This document shows, piece after piece, positions 54,921 to 63,884 of a DNA stretch of 64,000 bases. The stretch spans positions 1,455,001-1,519,000 of the forward strand of contig CP136575.1 of the NCBI GenBank assembly GCA_035196065.1. The letters run 5' to 3'. The stretch comes from Sphingobium sp. (GTDB lineage: Bacteria; Pseudomonadota; Alphaproteobacteria; Sphingomonadales; Sphingomonadaceae). The position numbers were made by a program, and so were the translations under genes. The notes beneath the pieces were generated by a model. That model saw nothing but the letters and a program-made list of their open reading frames with translations, did not search any database and had not been told where the DNA came from. Each line of letters opens with the position of its first letter. Position 1 is the first letter of the stretch.

Positions 54921-57900
54921 GAGAAGGGAGCCCATGCGGAGGGGTGAGCGAACCGCGGGTCGGGTGAAAGGCGGACGTCTTGCATAGCTGTCTGGAGCGC
55001 TTGCGCCCGCGACATGCCTGTAGCCGAGTAGTTGATGGTGCTGGTCGTGATCCTAGCTGCGACGTCATCATAGACTGGCCAGTGACTTACCAGCAGGGTT
55101 GAGGCGCCTGCATAGAAGAACGATCGAGCAAGCCCTGACAGTCCTGCCTCGCCATCCTTTCCTGATGCAGCAGCCGTGCTGCATGCAGACAGGATGACCC
55201 AGTCTGTATTGGTGAGATCGAGGCCGATCACTTCCGATGATGAGAGATATCCATCGTCTGCAGATGTAGCCTCGTCCGGAGGCGTGAACACAAGGCCCGG
55301 CTCTGCAAGCGTGCCGCTCTGAACTGCAGTCAGACCATGTGTGGCAAGGTGCAGTATGCCGACACCGGTGAGGTTGCTGGTTCTTATGGAGCTTTCGGTC
55401 ATCTGCTCTGCCAGACGCAGGGATGATGCAGGCGCTTTAAGGCTCAGGCGTACCCCTTCAAGCTCCGTTGCAGTGCCGGGCAGACGGGCAAGGCGGCGCA
55501 GCCGTTCCGGGTCCATCAGAAGCGCGCCATTGTCTGTCACGCCGGCACCCGTAAGGCTGTTCACGTCGACCGCAGGCAGTGAATCGGTTCTCGAACCTCT
55601 CTCAAAGGGCTTGCCGCCAAGAAGCGGATCACCGAACCCTGCAAAGCCGTTACTGGCGAGCGCCCCGATTGCCGGCCGGTTGTAGGTGCGCAAATAGGCG
55701 AGCGACTGCAGAGAGGGCAGCTGGACGATCGGCCATGCGTCAGCAAGCCATGCAGTATTGCGTAGGACGTCAGGATCAGCATCCTCCTCGCCCTCCATCG
55801 GCTCCTTGGTCACAAGGACACCAAAGGGTAACGAAGCCAAGGCTCCATCGGTGACAATGTAAACCTGTGAACTGCCATTCAGCAGTTCCGCCGCCGGCTT
55901 GATCAGGGCCGCATAAAGATCATGGGCACTCTTGCGGTCGAACGAGGGCATGGCGCCTGCCCCGGGCAAGGACATGTCCGGGCCGCGTGCGCCGGAAGTA
56001 CCGGCCGGATCGAGGTCACTCCGAAGCCGGCTCACCAGTCTTTCAATATGATCGCGATTGAGTTCCGAGCGTTTCCAGGCGATGCCCTTTTCGGTAAGGA
56101 CGATAACATGGGTGCCGAACGAGGTTGGCGCAATGAGGAGGATGGCCTCGCCCTTCTTCAACAGCCTTCTCGCCTCCAGAATGCGCAGGGGCGCTTGTTG
56201 CAGGATGGAGAAGTACCGCGGTGCCTGCTTTTCGAGCACGCTGTCGATGGCACGGATCTCGTTGCTGATCTCCTTCATCCTCTCGCCAAGAACTTCTCTT
56301 CTGGCTACATCTCTTTGACTGGTCGAACCCATAGCCTCAAGCGACTGTTTCTCGCTCGCCAGCCATTGACCGACCAAGTCACGCCGCCTTCTCGCTGCCT
56401 CCTCGACGCCTGAAGCCGCGGCATGGCGCAGGGCGGCACTGCTGGCTACAGCATCGGAGACAGTTCCGCTCGAGCCTCTCTGCAAAGCCTGAAAAACCTC
56501 CTCGACCGAGCTACCTGAAGAAGCTTTTCCCCGAGAAGATACCCACAGCGCATCAGCAAACAGATGGGACGAACGATCAAGCTTGATACGCTCTCGTCGC
56601 GCTTGATCTTCGCCGTGTGCCCCCAACCCTTCCAGTTCCGCGATACGCCCGATTTTCGCTTCATAAACCTCTCGTGCATACACAAGTGCCTCAGGCGAAC
56701 CGTCAGGCTGCATAAGCAGAGACATGGTAAGTAAGTTCTTCGCCTCAAGCGTATTCGGATGATTTTCTCCCCAAGCCGGGCGGATAATCTCTAAAGTCTG
56801 CTTCTGGATGTCGAGAGCCTGAGGGGAAGCCTCGTAGATCGACAAAAGGGCGGCAAAACCATTTATGGAAAGTATTGTTGTTGGATGCCCTTCTCCAAGA
56901 ACCTTGCGTGATTGCGCAACGACCTGCTGTTGGATTTCAAGCGCATCATCGAAGCGTCGAAGATTGATCAAAATAGCGGCAATGCCTTCCAAGGCGCTAA
57001 TTGTATCTGGATGCTCTTCTCCGAGAACCTTGCGGCGCAGTTCAAGGACCTGTTTCTGCAACTCAAGAGCCTGAGCCGGATGCCCCTTTTGGGACAAGTT
57101 AATCGCAAGGCTTTCCTGGACCTCGAGCGTTTTCGGATGAGCCTCCCCCAGAAGCTTCTGGCACATTTCAAGTGTCTGTTTCTGCAGCTCAAGGGCCTCA
57201 TCTGAACGTCCCAGTTTGGATAAAGCCTTCGCAAGTTCGTTCATTAAATGCAGGCTCGTCGGATGGCCCGGCCCATCAAACCTGCTGGAAAGTTCGAGAG
57301 CCTGCTTATAAAGCTCAAAAGACTCCTCGGCACGCCCAGCCACATTCAGCATTATGGCTAGCACCCCGATGATTGCGGGTCTGTTTCGGCTGTCTTCGCC
57401 GTTGAATTCAACGACCTCTCTCTGAAGCTCTAGAGCCTCCGCGTAACGCCCAATTTTGAACAGACTTAGAGCAAGGTTCTGCATGGCCACGATTGTACTC
57501 ACCGCCGCCTCACCGTCGACCTTTCGCGATAGTTCGAGAACCCGCCTTTGGATTCCGAGCGCCTCGTCATAACGCCCAACACTCAATAGCGAGAGACCAA
57601 GCGCGGCCATGGGGAATAATGTATCAGGATGCTCATCCCCGTTGACCCTCCGGCTTACTTCAACGACCTGCTCTTGAATTTCGAGCCCCTCAGCATAAAG
57701 ACCGAGTTCGGCTAGATAGATGCCAAGGAAAGACATTGCGAATAAGGTATCAGGATGATCCACGCCATTGACCTTGCGATGCCAGGTCACGACCTTCCTC
57801 TGAACATCAAGGGCCTCAGCGTAATGCCCAAGAGAATTCTGAATTCTACCAATAGCTTCCATCGCCTCTATAGTATCTGAGTGCTCATCACCCAGAACCC

Positions 57901-58429
57901 TTCGGCTTAAATCGAGGGCCTGCCTAGCAATATCGAGCGCTTCTTCATGTCGGCCCCCGTTAGAAAGAAAGTCCGCAAGCCTCTGCATGGCACGAGCTGT
58001 CACCAGACTTTGACCGCCTTCCGATGTCTTGATCATTTCGTAAGCCTGATGCGCAGCCTCAATCGCTTCATCAGGCCTCCGCTGGAGGCTGTAAGCATCG
58101 GCAAGCCGGAGATAGGCTATCGCCAATATAAAATAATTCCGACTTTGATATGATTGCTGTTTTGCAATCATATATTTTGCCAATTTTTCTAGTTTTTCTC
58201 CATCCCGTGCCGCTTCAGCGTTATTGGCATCCACTATCCAGCCCTGATACTCATTGTCATCGTCGAGAGGATTGGTGACCTCATTCGCCTCAATTCCCGA
58301 TGCAGGGTTCGTCTGCTCTGCGGAGGCCGTGGCAGGCATGATGAATGCGCACATGAACGCAACAATGCAGAACGATGATATCTTAGCATTGGATATCAAG
58401 TTAAGAGGATATCGAAAAATATCAGCCAC
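54899..58429 (-). CDS. Exported TPR-CHAT domain protease-like protein
   Basis: 1176 aa. A signal peptide is at residues 18-37 (ISSFCIVAFMCAFIMPATASA). At least nine TPR/kinesin-light-chain-like repeats of about 42 residues follow (marks such as GDEHPDTL, GEEHPDTI, EALELQ), then a coiled-coil and a CHAT domain (about 760-1176) with His1031 (LATHGL) and Cys1083 (LSACST), both catalytic residues present. CHAT peptidases are caspase relatives acting in signalling or death pathways. The start is GTG directly abutting the stop of the preceding small gene. Export makes it unlike cytoplasmic Craspase-type CHAT proteins. Confidence 0.87.
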   Translation of the reverse strand: MADIFRYPLNLISNAKISSFCIVAFMCAFIMPATASAEQTNPASGIEANEVTNPLDDDNEYQGWIVDANNAEAARDGEKLEKLAKYMIAKQQSYQSRNYFILAIAYLRLADAYSLQRRPDEAIEAAHQAYEMIKTSEGGQSLVTARAMQRLADFLSNGGRHEEALDIARQALDLSRRVLGDEHSDTIEAMEAIGRIQNSLGHYAEALDVQRKVVTWHRKVNGVDHPDTLFAMSFLGIYLAELGLYAEGLEIQEQVVEVSRRVNGDEHPDTLFPMAALGLSLLSVGRYDEALGIQRRVLELSRKVDGEAAVSTIVAMQNLALSLFKIGRYAEALELQREVVEFNGEDSRNRPAIIGVLAIMLNVAGRAEESFELYKQALELSSRFDGPGHPTSLHLMNELAKALSKLGRSDEALELQKQTLEMCQKLLGEAHPKTLEVQESLAINLSQKGHPAQALELQKQVLELRRKVLGEEHPDTISALEGIAAILINLRRFDDALEIQQQVVAQSRKVLGEGHPTTILSINGFAALLSIYEASPQALDIQKQTLEIIRPAWGENHPNTLEAKNLLTMSLLMQPDGSPEALVYAREVYEAKIGRIAELEGLGAHGEDQARRERIKLDRSSHLFADALWVSSRGKASSGSSVEEVFQALQRGSSGTVSDAVASSAALRHAAASGVEEAARRRRDLVGQWLASEKQSLEAMGSTSQRDVARREVLGERMKEISNEIRAIDSVLEKQAPRYFSILQQAPLRILEARRLLKKGEAILLIAPTSFGTHVIVLTEKGIAWKRSELNRDHIERLVSRLRSDLDPAGTSGARGPDMSLPGAGAMPSFDRKSAHDLYAALIKPAAELLNGSSQVYIVTDGALASLPFGVLVTKEPMEGEEDADPDVLRNTAWLADAWPIVQLPSLQSLAYLRTYNRPAIGALASNGFAGFGDPLLGGKPFERGSRTDSLPAVDVNSLTGAGVTDNGALLMDPERLRRLARLPGTATELEGVRLSLKAPASSLRLAEQMTESSIRTSNLTGVGILHLATHGLTAVQSGTLAEPGLVFTPPDEATSADDGYLSSSEVIGLDLTNTDWVILSACSTAAASGKDGEAGLSGLARSFFYAGASTLLVSHWPVYDDVAARITTSTINYSATGMSRAQALQTAMQDVRLSPDPRFAHPSAWAPFSILGDGR

Positions 58430-59101
58430 CTAGTTTGCTGCCACCCTGACTGGTCCTCGACCTGACTTTCGTTCGGCCGAAATCCGGAATTTCCCCTTTC
58501 GTCTCGGTACCCAGCGGCAATAGGCTGATTTGCTGGTCCAGCCTGTCTGACAGACAGGCGCACCGCTATCGTCCGAAACAATTATCCGGACTTCTCCATT
58601 TGCAGGTCGCAGATGGATGATTGCAGGTTGCCCTCCTTCATACTCGAGGTCTTTTCCCGAACTTGGCGCCGGGGCTATTTGCAGGTCTACTGGGCTGGAC
58701 CCGACCAACCACTTGCCCGAGCGATGCCTGCGAGCCTCCAACTCAGCCTTTAATGCCTTTCTGTTTCCGATGACAGCAAGAGCATCTGCCCAGAACGTTT
58801 CAGGATAAACAGACACAAAGCGGCCCGTCTGCATGCCATCAGCCAGGCTCCCAAGCTCCTGATAGATGCCAGCAGCTGTAATGAAACCGTAGGGATCATT
58901 GTTGTCCTTGGCGTGGATGTAGATCTGGTCTGCAAGGGCCATGCGATCAACGCGCTCCTCGGCTCCCGGACTGGAAACGGTGGCTATTGCATCTCCGGTG
59001 TTACCGGATGTGTTGCCGGTTTCCTGAGCGCGGGCAGCGCTGCAGACAAATGCTGTCACGAAGATCAGGCACAGTGCATTGAACCATGTCATCAATACCA
59101 T
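58430..59101 (-). CDS. Small exported protein paired with the CHAT gene
   Basis: 223 aa. Signal peptide to about residue 25 (CSAARAQE). A low-complexity Thr/Gly/Ser stretch precedes a helical segment (VDRMALADQIYIHAKDN). A C-terminal beta-rich domain has two Cys (APVCQTGWTSKSAYCRWVPRRKGKF) that may form a disulfide. No family recognised. It ends flush against the CHAT start and is divergent from the histidine kinase gene (51 bp gap). Confidence 0.7.
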   Translation of the reverse strand: MVLMTWFNALCLIFVTAFVCSAARAQETGNTSGNTGDAIATVSSPGAEERVDRMALADQIYIHAKDNNDPYGFITAAGIYQELGSLADGMQTGRFVSVYPETFWADALAVIGNRKALKAELEARRHRSGKWLVGSSPVDLQIAPAPSSGKDLEYEGGQPAIIHLRPANGEVRIIVSDDSGAPVCQTGWTSKSAYCRWVPRRKGKFRISAERKSGRGPVRVAAN

Positions 59102-59152
59102 TCTCCTAGTGCTCTCGGCATTGCCCGCAATTGATGATAGTCTCTTTTAGAC

Positions 59153-60514
59153 ATGAAACCAAGATTCGGATTTTTTTCAATATTGCTCTCACCCGGATAT
59201 TTTCTCTGGGTTGCCAATATTGTATTGGTTGTTGGTCTCTCGGCCCTTGGCTTCATAGCCTACTCAAGCCTTTCAGCCGATGCTCTGAGTAGGGCACGCT
59301 ACGAAGCTTTCCGGGAGGTGGAGCAGCAAAGCTATATGGAGGATGCGGCCCGTTGCGAATTGCTTAAGTGGCGAGCCGAAGGGTTTACCCGAAATGCGAA
59401 CAATAGCTTTTTTGTCATCGCCAGCGACAACGAAGCAGCCCGATTGATCAGCGAAGGACCTAATCCCGCCAGGTCTGAAGCTGTCCGCGTGCTCTCGTTC
59501 GATCGACAACCTGTGGTGGGTGCGTGGTGGTCTGGCGCGGATTGTGGCTGGTATTTCACAGGCTTTTACGTCGATACTTTCGAACGGCCAGTCTGGATTG
59601 CGCTGCGGTTCATTCTGCTGATTGGTGCGATTGCGGTCTTGGCCAATCTATTTATCGGTATTTTTGCACAGCGTCTGCTGAGAAGGGATCTTGTTGCAGT
59701 TCTGAACGATTGCCAGGCCATTGAAGAAGGCAATCTAGAGCACCCTGTGGCTTCGGATCTCACTTCTGCCGAGCTGTCTTCGATTGCAGCCCGGATCAAT
59801 TCTATGACCGGCAGTATCAGGCACCTTGTTCTCAACCTCAGAACCATCTCCGTCACGCTGACGCACGATCTGCGCAATTACATAAACCACGCCCGGATAA
59901 GGCTTCGCTATGTAGCGAAGGATCTTGATGGCAAAGATGCAGATGAAATTGCTGCGGCCCTCTCTGCGCTCCAGAGGTTGGATGCCCTAGCTGTTCAGAT
60001 TTCGAAAATTTCTGCAAATCCGGGAGGTTCCCTTGCTCTTTCTGTCACACCGCTTGATGCGGTTGCAAAGAGGGCTGTTGCCCTCTTCTCAGACAGCTTC
60101 GAGGATGCCGGAATCAGCCTTGAAACTGACCTTCGGGCATCAGCAGCCCGCATAAGCGAGCCTCTCGTCACGGAGGTTGTTGCCAATCTTCTTGGAAACA
60201 CGATCAAGTATGGAGGCGAGGGAAAACGGGTTGCTGTCAGGACCTTTACAGAAGATGGCATGGCGGTCATCGAGGTCGCAGATTTCGGACGCGGCATCCC
60301 GGATAATGAGAGGGAGGCAATATTCAGGTTGGATCGTCGTCTGACGGAAGATGATGATGTGGAAGGAAATGGTTTCGGCCTCGCAATCGCGTCTCTTTTC
60401 ACATTGATGAACAATGGCAGTATTTTGGTACGACAAAGCCGCGATGACGACGTCCTGCCCGGGGCTACTTTCCGGATCGAGTTTCCCTCAGCTTATCATA
60501 CTTCGAGTGAATAA
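59153..60514 (+). CDS. Sensor histidine kinase
   Basis: 453 aa. TM1 is at about 17-40, a periplasmic sensor region of about 105 residues (including C69, C131) follows, and TM2 is at about 147-172. A HAMP-like linker precedes the H box TLTHDLRNYINHARI (His238). HATPase_c has N box ANLLGNTIKYGG, G1 DFGRGIPDN and G2 GNGFGLAIASL. It autophosphorylates on His and passes phosphate to the neighbouring response regulator. Its 3' end overlaps the convergent regulator gene by 19 bp. Confidence 0.92.
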   Translation: MKPRFGFFSILLSPGYFLWVANIVLVVGLSALGFIAYSSLSADALSRARYEAFREVEQQSYMEDAARCELLKWRAEGFTRNANNSFFVIASDNEAARLISEGPNPARSEAVRVLSFDRQPVVGAWWSGADCGWYFTGFYVDTFERPVWIALRFILLIGAIAVLANLFIGIFAQRLLRRDLVAVLNDCQAIEEGNLEHPVASDLTSAELSSIAARINSMTGSIRHLVLNLRTISVTLTHDLRNYINHARIRLRYVAKDLDGKDADEIAAALSALQRLDALAVQISKISANPGGSLALSVTPLDAVAKRAVALFSDSFEDAGISLETDLRASAARISEPLVTEVVANLLGNTIKYGGEGKRVAVRTFTEDGMAVIEVADFGRGIPDNEREAIFRLDRRLTEDDDVEGNGFGLAIASLFTLMNNGSILVRQSRDDDVLPGATFRIEFPSAYHTSSE

Positions 60515-61191
60515 CCGCCATCGACAGAATTGATGGTTATGGCTGCCCCTGCCTTGTCGATCTTCCGGCGCAGCCTCGAGAGGTTTGTCTGGATAGTTTG
60601 CTTCTGGGGGTCGATGCCCTGAAATTCGGGCCAGGCCTCCTTCCAGATCTGCTGATAACTTGCAGTACCCGGAGATGCTTCGGCGATGCATAGCAGGAGG
60701 GCAAACTGTTGTGGTTCAAGGTCAAGATCCTTTTCCATCCACATCGCGGTCCGCGCCGTTCTGTGTAATTCAAGGAAACCAATCCTCAATATCCGAGGGT
60801 GACCGTCGGCTGCCGACCGGCGGATTAGGTTTTGGATTTGGGCCTTGAGAACCATCGGTTCGAAATCCTTGCCCTCGTAGGCATCGGCCCCGGATGACCA
60901 TCCCTCGATCTGATGGTCTGCCGAGTTCAGATTTGTGAGCATGAGAGCAGGCGTCCTGACGTCTTTTTCGCGCAGGGCGCTGACGAGGCCAAGTCCGTCA
61001 CCTCCAATAACATTGCGATCCAATATCAGGCAGTCGAACTGTGTGCCGAGCGCAAGCGCCAGAGCTGCGTCATAGGTTCGAGTATGAACGACTTCTGCCT
61101 CGGGCATGACCTCGCGGAGTGATCCGATAACATGATCAGCCATGAACTGTTCGTCTTCAAGCAGGAGGAGTTGCAAAGTTGGGTTTTCCAT
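60496..61191 (-). CDS. OmpR-family response regulator
   Basis: 231 aa. The receiver domain has the acidic pair E12/D13, phospho-acceptor Asp58 (LILDRNVIGG), MLTNLN and the Lys in DAYEGKDFEP. The C-terminal winged helix (about 130-231) is the OmpR type (LEPQQFALLLCIAEA, QTNLSRLRRKIDKAGAAITI). Its ATG lies in the first bases of the 145-bp repeat, so the repeat is its leader/promoter. Convergent with its presumed kinase. Confidence 0.92.
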   Translation of the reverse strand: MENPTLQLLLLEDEQFMADHVIGSLREVMPEAEVVHTRTYDAALALALGTQFDCLILDRNVIGGDGLGLVSALREKDVRTPALMLTNLNSADHQIEGWSSGADAYEGKDFEPMVLKAQIQNLIRRSAADGHPRILRIGFLELHRTARTAMWMEKDLDLEPQQFALLLCIAEASPGTASYQQIWKEAWPEFQGIDPQKQTIQTNLSRLRRKIDKAGAAITINSVDGGYSLEV

Positions 61192-61331
61192 ACTTTTGAT
61201 GTTTGTTGTGGAGTTGATGAATATTGTCAGCTGTGTGTGGTTGGAACTTACCGATGCAGTAAGGGGTAATTCATGATCCCTAAGGTTGTTGTGTGGGTGC
61301 CTCGTGTGTTGTCATATGTCGTCGCCGATGA
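61187..61331. repeat. 145-bp direct repeat, copy B (between caspase gene and response regulator)
   Basis: Direct copy of 54774-54920, with the identical 42-bp core at 61232-61273. It carries the response regulator start and leader. Its far end, read on the minus strand, gives LDFIGDDI followed by a stop, resembling the CHAT protein end SILGDGR. Copy B therefore seems to keep the last codons of a lost CHAT gene copy. Confidence 0.88.
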
Positions 61332-61345
61332 AGTCCAACTTCGCG

Positions 61346-63517
61346 TCATTCGCGAGGTCCAAAAAGGAGTGGCAGCGAAATGAGTTGGGTTGAACCGACT
61401 TCCATCTGGCCGCCGCCCCTCAAGGCAGGAATGGCTATCTCTGACAACAGTCCTTCAAGAGTTTCTGTGGCATATTGGCCGTCAGCTGTTCGGAAAGTTT
61501 CATCATTCGTCGAACGCGCAAGCCATGCATAGTCCCTCACGGGATCCGACGCAGACCGGATCGCCGCAATGAGCATGATGTTCTCGCTGCCGAAAGGGTA
61601 GGGTATCCCCCCTTGCCTCGCTCTGATCGACCGCTGCCTTGCGATCAACTTGTCTCCGGCCTGGAGCCGGATGTTTTGCCCCGCAGACAGCATGCTCGCG
61701 ATTGTTCCATCAGCGCCGATATAAAGCGCCGTAATATCAGCGGCGATATCGGGGTCCGCCTTGCCAGACATCGAAACGTTTATCTCCAGCTGGTCACAGT
61801 TGCTGACTGCAAGAACGCCGGGGACGGCTTGCGAAGAAGTTGTGTCGAAGAAAATTTGCCGTTCGGCGTCGGCTTGCCATTTTCCGCAGGGCCGCTCGTC
61901 ACTCTGGGCAAGTTTCTGGATTGTGCCGCTGACAATGAGGCCACTGGCATCAAGTGCCGAGGTATTAAGCGAAAGGATACGGATAAGCTGGACCGCGCGT
62001 GACTGCCGCGCAACAACCCTAACAAGGCCGTCGAGACAAATGTCAGCCGGGCATTTGATCGAGACAACGCCATCCCCGGGCATGTCAGGTCCATCATTGG
62101 TTCTGAAGACGCGAACTTCGTCCCGCAAAGAAACAATCGTGAGGTCTGAAAGATGTTTCTTGTCGACAAGGCGAAGATGATGTCGGTCCTCGGGCGGACC
62201 GAGATTAAGCCGCTCCCGGATCTTTTCACGTAATAGCTCGTTATTGCCCTGATCGATGAATACTCGCACCGTGAGACCGGTCGGAGTTCCTGTCAATTCA
62301 CCCGTCAGGCCCGAACGCGTGTCCGGGTTGAATGGCTCTGGTTCAACCGGTTCAAGAAAGGAGCGGCTGAGCATGGTTTCCGAAACCCGGAACTTGCGGG
62401 CAGGGCTATCACCAGCGCTCCCAACAACCTTTATCAGGTCACCTTCCTTGAGCAGGTCAAGGCTCCCGGCTTCCAGCATAATGGCATTACCCGAAATTGT
62501 AATCGGCCACCGTTTGCGTTGAATAACTGGGCTCCCAAGAATGCCCTTTTCCATGTTCCCTGAGAACTGGGGAAGCAATGTCGCTGGCTTCCGCTGCAGT
62601 CCATAGACCAGACTGGTCAGGCGGGCGAGTTCGCGATAACTGGAAACGCCCTCTTTCCGCATTGCTGCGTTGAGTGCGAAAGTGAGAAGCGAATAAGATT
62701 GCCCTGAAGGCTCTCCTCCATCCCACCAGATATCTGCAAATGCAGACTGGTTTGCAGGCGCTGCATAAAAGGCGGTTATGGCGCCGCCGACTTCTTCCAT
62801 TGGCAATGCGGAGGAGGAGTGCGCGAAAGGAACCTTGATCGTTGACGGAATTCCCAGCGTTTCAGGCGAGATAGACTTGGCCTGCCTGCTGCCAGCCGAT
62901 ACGCCACGCATGAGCGTTCCGGAGTTACAGCTGTCCATCACAAGCCAGACGTTTGCGCCCCTTGATCTTATCCTGTCGAGCATCAACCCCAGCTCATCAT
63001 CAGTTATGGCGTTGATGATGCTGCCTGTTTCAGAAGACCATATTCCAGCATCTACCGGCAGTATCACCTCATCCCAGCCATCAGCCTCATCACTGCGTGG
63101 ATCATCGGGTTTCTGATCCGGTTGCTGACTGCCATGCCCGGTGAAATAGACGAGGACGTCATCCCCCGCTTTCGAAGCCTCAGCGAGACTTGCCATTGCA
63201 GCGAGTATATTTGCTCTTGTTGCGCGTCCCGAACGCCGACCGTTGACCTGTCGGTCTGAGTGACTGTCCGCAAGAATGATGACCTTGCTTTCAGAAATGG
63301 CCAGCTGACGGGACAGGCTGACCATAAGCTGCAGGTCGTTTGGGACAGCTTCAAGATCCTCGATTGCAGGGTTGTCATAGGAACCGGCAGCAACCAGCAA
63401 AGCCCTTTTTTCTGCAAGGGCAGGAGAGGCGAGAAACAAGCCAAGGACTAGAGCAACAAGCCATTTGTGCGAAGTGGCTAACAGCCCCGCGCGGGTTAAG
63501 GTCAGCAATCCCGTCAT
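61346..63517 (-). CDS. Exported caspase/metacaspase family protein
   Basis: About 723 aa. Signal peptide ALVLGLFLASPALAEKR. Peptidase C14 domain (about 35-290): YFTGHGSQQPD with catalytic His128, the acidic DEADGWDEVILPVDA loop typical of metacaspases, and VMDSCNSGTLMRG with catalytic Cys197. Residues 340-723 are a large beta-rich region of unknown fold. Start at 63517 (MTGLL) is preferred because it gives a normal-length signal peptide; the frame is open to 63562. The stop is 15 bp before repeat copy B. Confidence 0.88.
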   Translation of the reverse strand: MTGLLTLTRAGLLATSHKWLVALVLGLFLASPALAEKRALLVAAGSYDNPAIEDLEAVPNDLQLMVSLSRQLAISESKVIILADSHSDRQVNGRRSGRATRANILAAMASLAEASKAGDDVLVYFTGHGSQQPDQKPDDPRSDEADGWDEVILPVDAGIWSSETGSIINAITDDELGLMLDRIRSRGANVWLVMDSCNSGTLMRGVSAGSRQAKSISPETLGIPSTIKVPFAHSSSALPMEEVGGAITAFYAAPANQSAFADIWWDGGEPSGQSYSLLTFALNAAMRKEGVSSYRELARLTSLVYGLQRKPATLLPQFSGNMEKGILGSPVIQRKRWPITISGNAIMLEAGSLDLLKEGDLIKVVGSAGDSPARKFRVSETMLSRSFLEPVEPEPFNPDTRSGLTGELTGTPTGLTVRVFIDQGNNELLREKIRERLNLGPPEDRHHLRLVDKKHLSDLTIVSLRDEVRVFRTNDGPDMPGDGVVSIKCPADICLDGLVRVVARQSRAVQLIRILSLNTSALDASGLIVSGTIQKLAQSDERPCGKWQADAERQIFFDTTSSQAVPGVLAVSNCDQLEINVSMSGKADPDIAADITALYIGADGTIASMLSAGQNIRLQAGDKLIARQRSIRARQGGIPYPFGSENIMLIAAIRSASDPVRDYAWLARSTNDETFRTADGQYATETLEGLLSEIAIPALRGGGQMEVGSTQLISLPLLFGPRE

Positions 63518-63635
63518 TGATTTAAATTGGTTCCTCTTCGAACAGTCTGTTTTGAGCTGCATGCAGCATTAGTCAGGTCTCCCGGATCAGAGCCTCACAT
63601 CTTCTGTGTCGAGGACCTCGAGATCAAGAACGAAA

Positions 63636-63707
63636 TTATCTTACGCCCCCCGCGGCCTCCTTCAGAACGCAAAGAATCTGATCTTCTGTAAACCTCGCTT
63701 GCTTCAT
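63636..63707 (-). pseudogene. Truncated IS3-family orfA (first 23 codons)
   Basis: Minus-strand ATG at 63707 begins MKQARFTEDQILCVLKEAAGG, the N-terminus of an IS3 OrfA; a stop follows after VR. Upstream GAAGGACAGACG is typical of these elements. The rest of the transposase is missing. The gap 63708-63884 holds no gene. Confidence 0.8.
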
Positions 63708-63884
63708 CGTCTGTCCTTCCTTCAGGCCAGAGACTAATCAATTCCTTAGGAAAATCAGGGGATCATGGCACCCACCTTGCCCTTCAGCGACCCTGAATGC
63801 AATGTGACTACAATGCCGGCAGCTATCGGCCCGAAACACACAAGAATATGGCCAGCCTAAAAACATCAGGATGTCAGAGACAGA

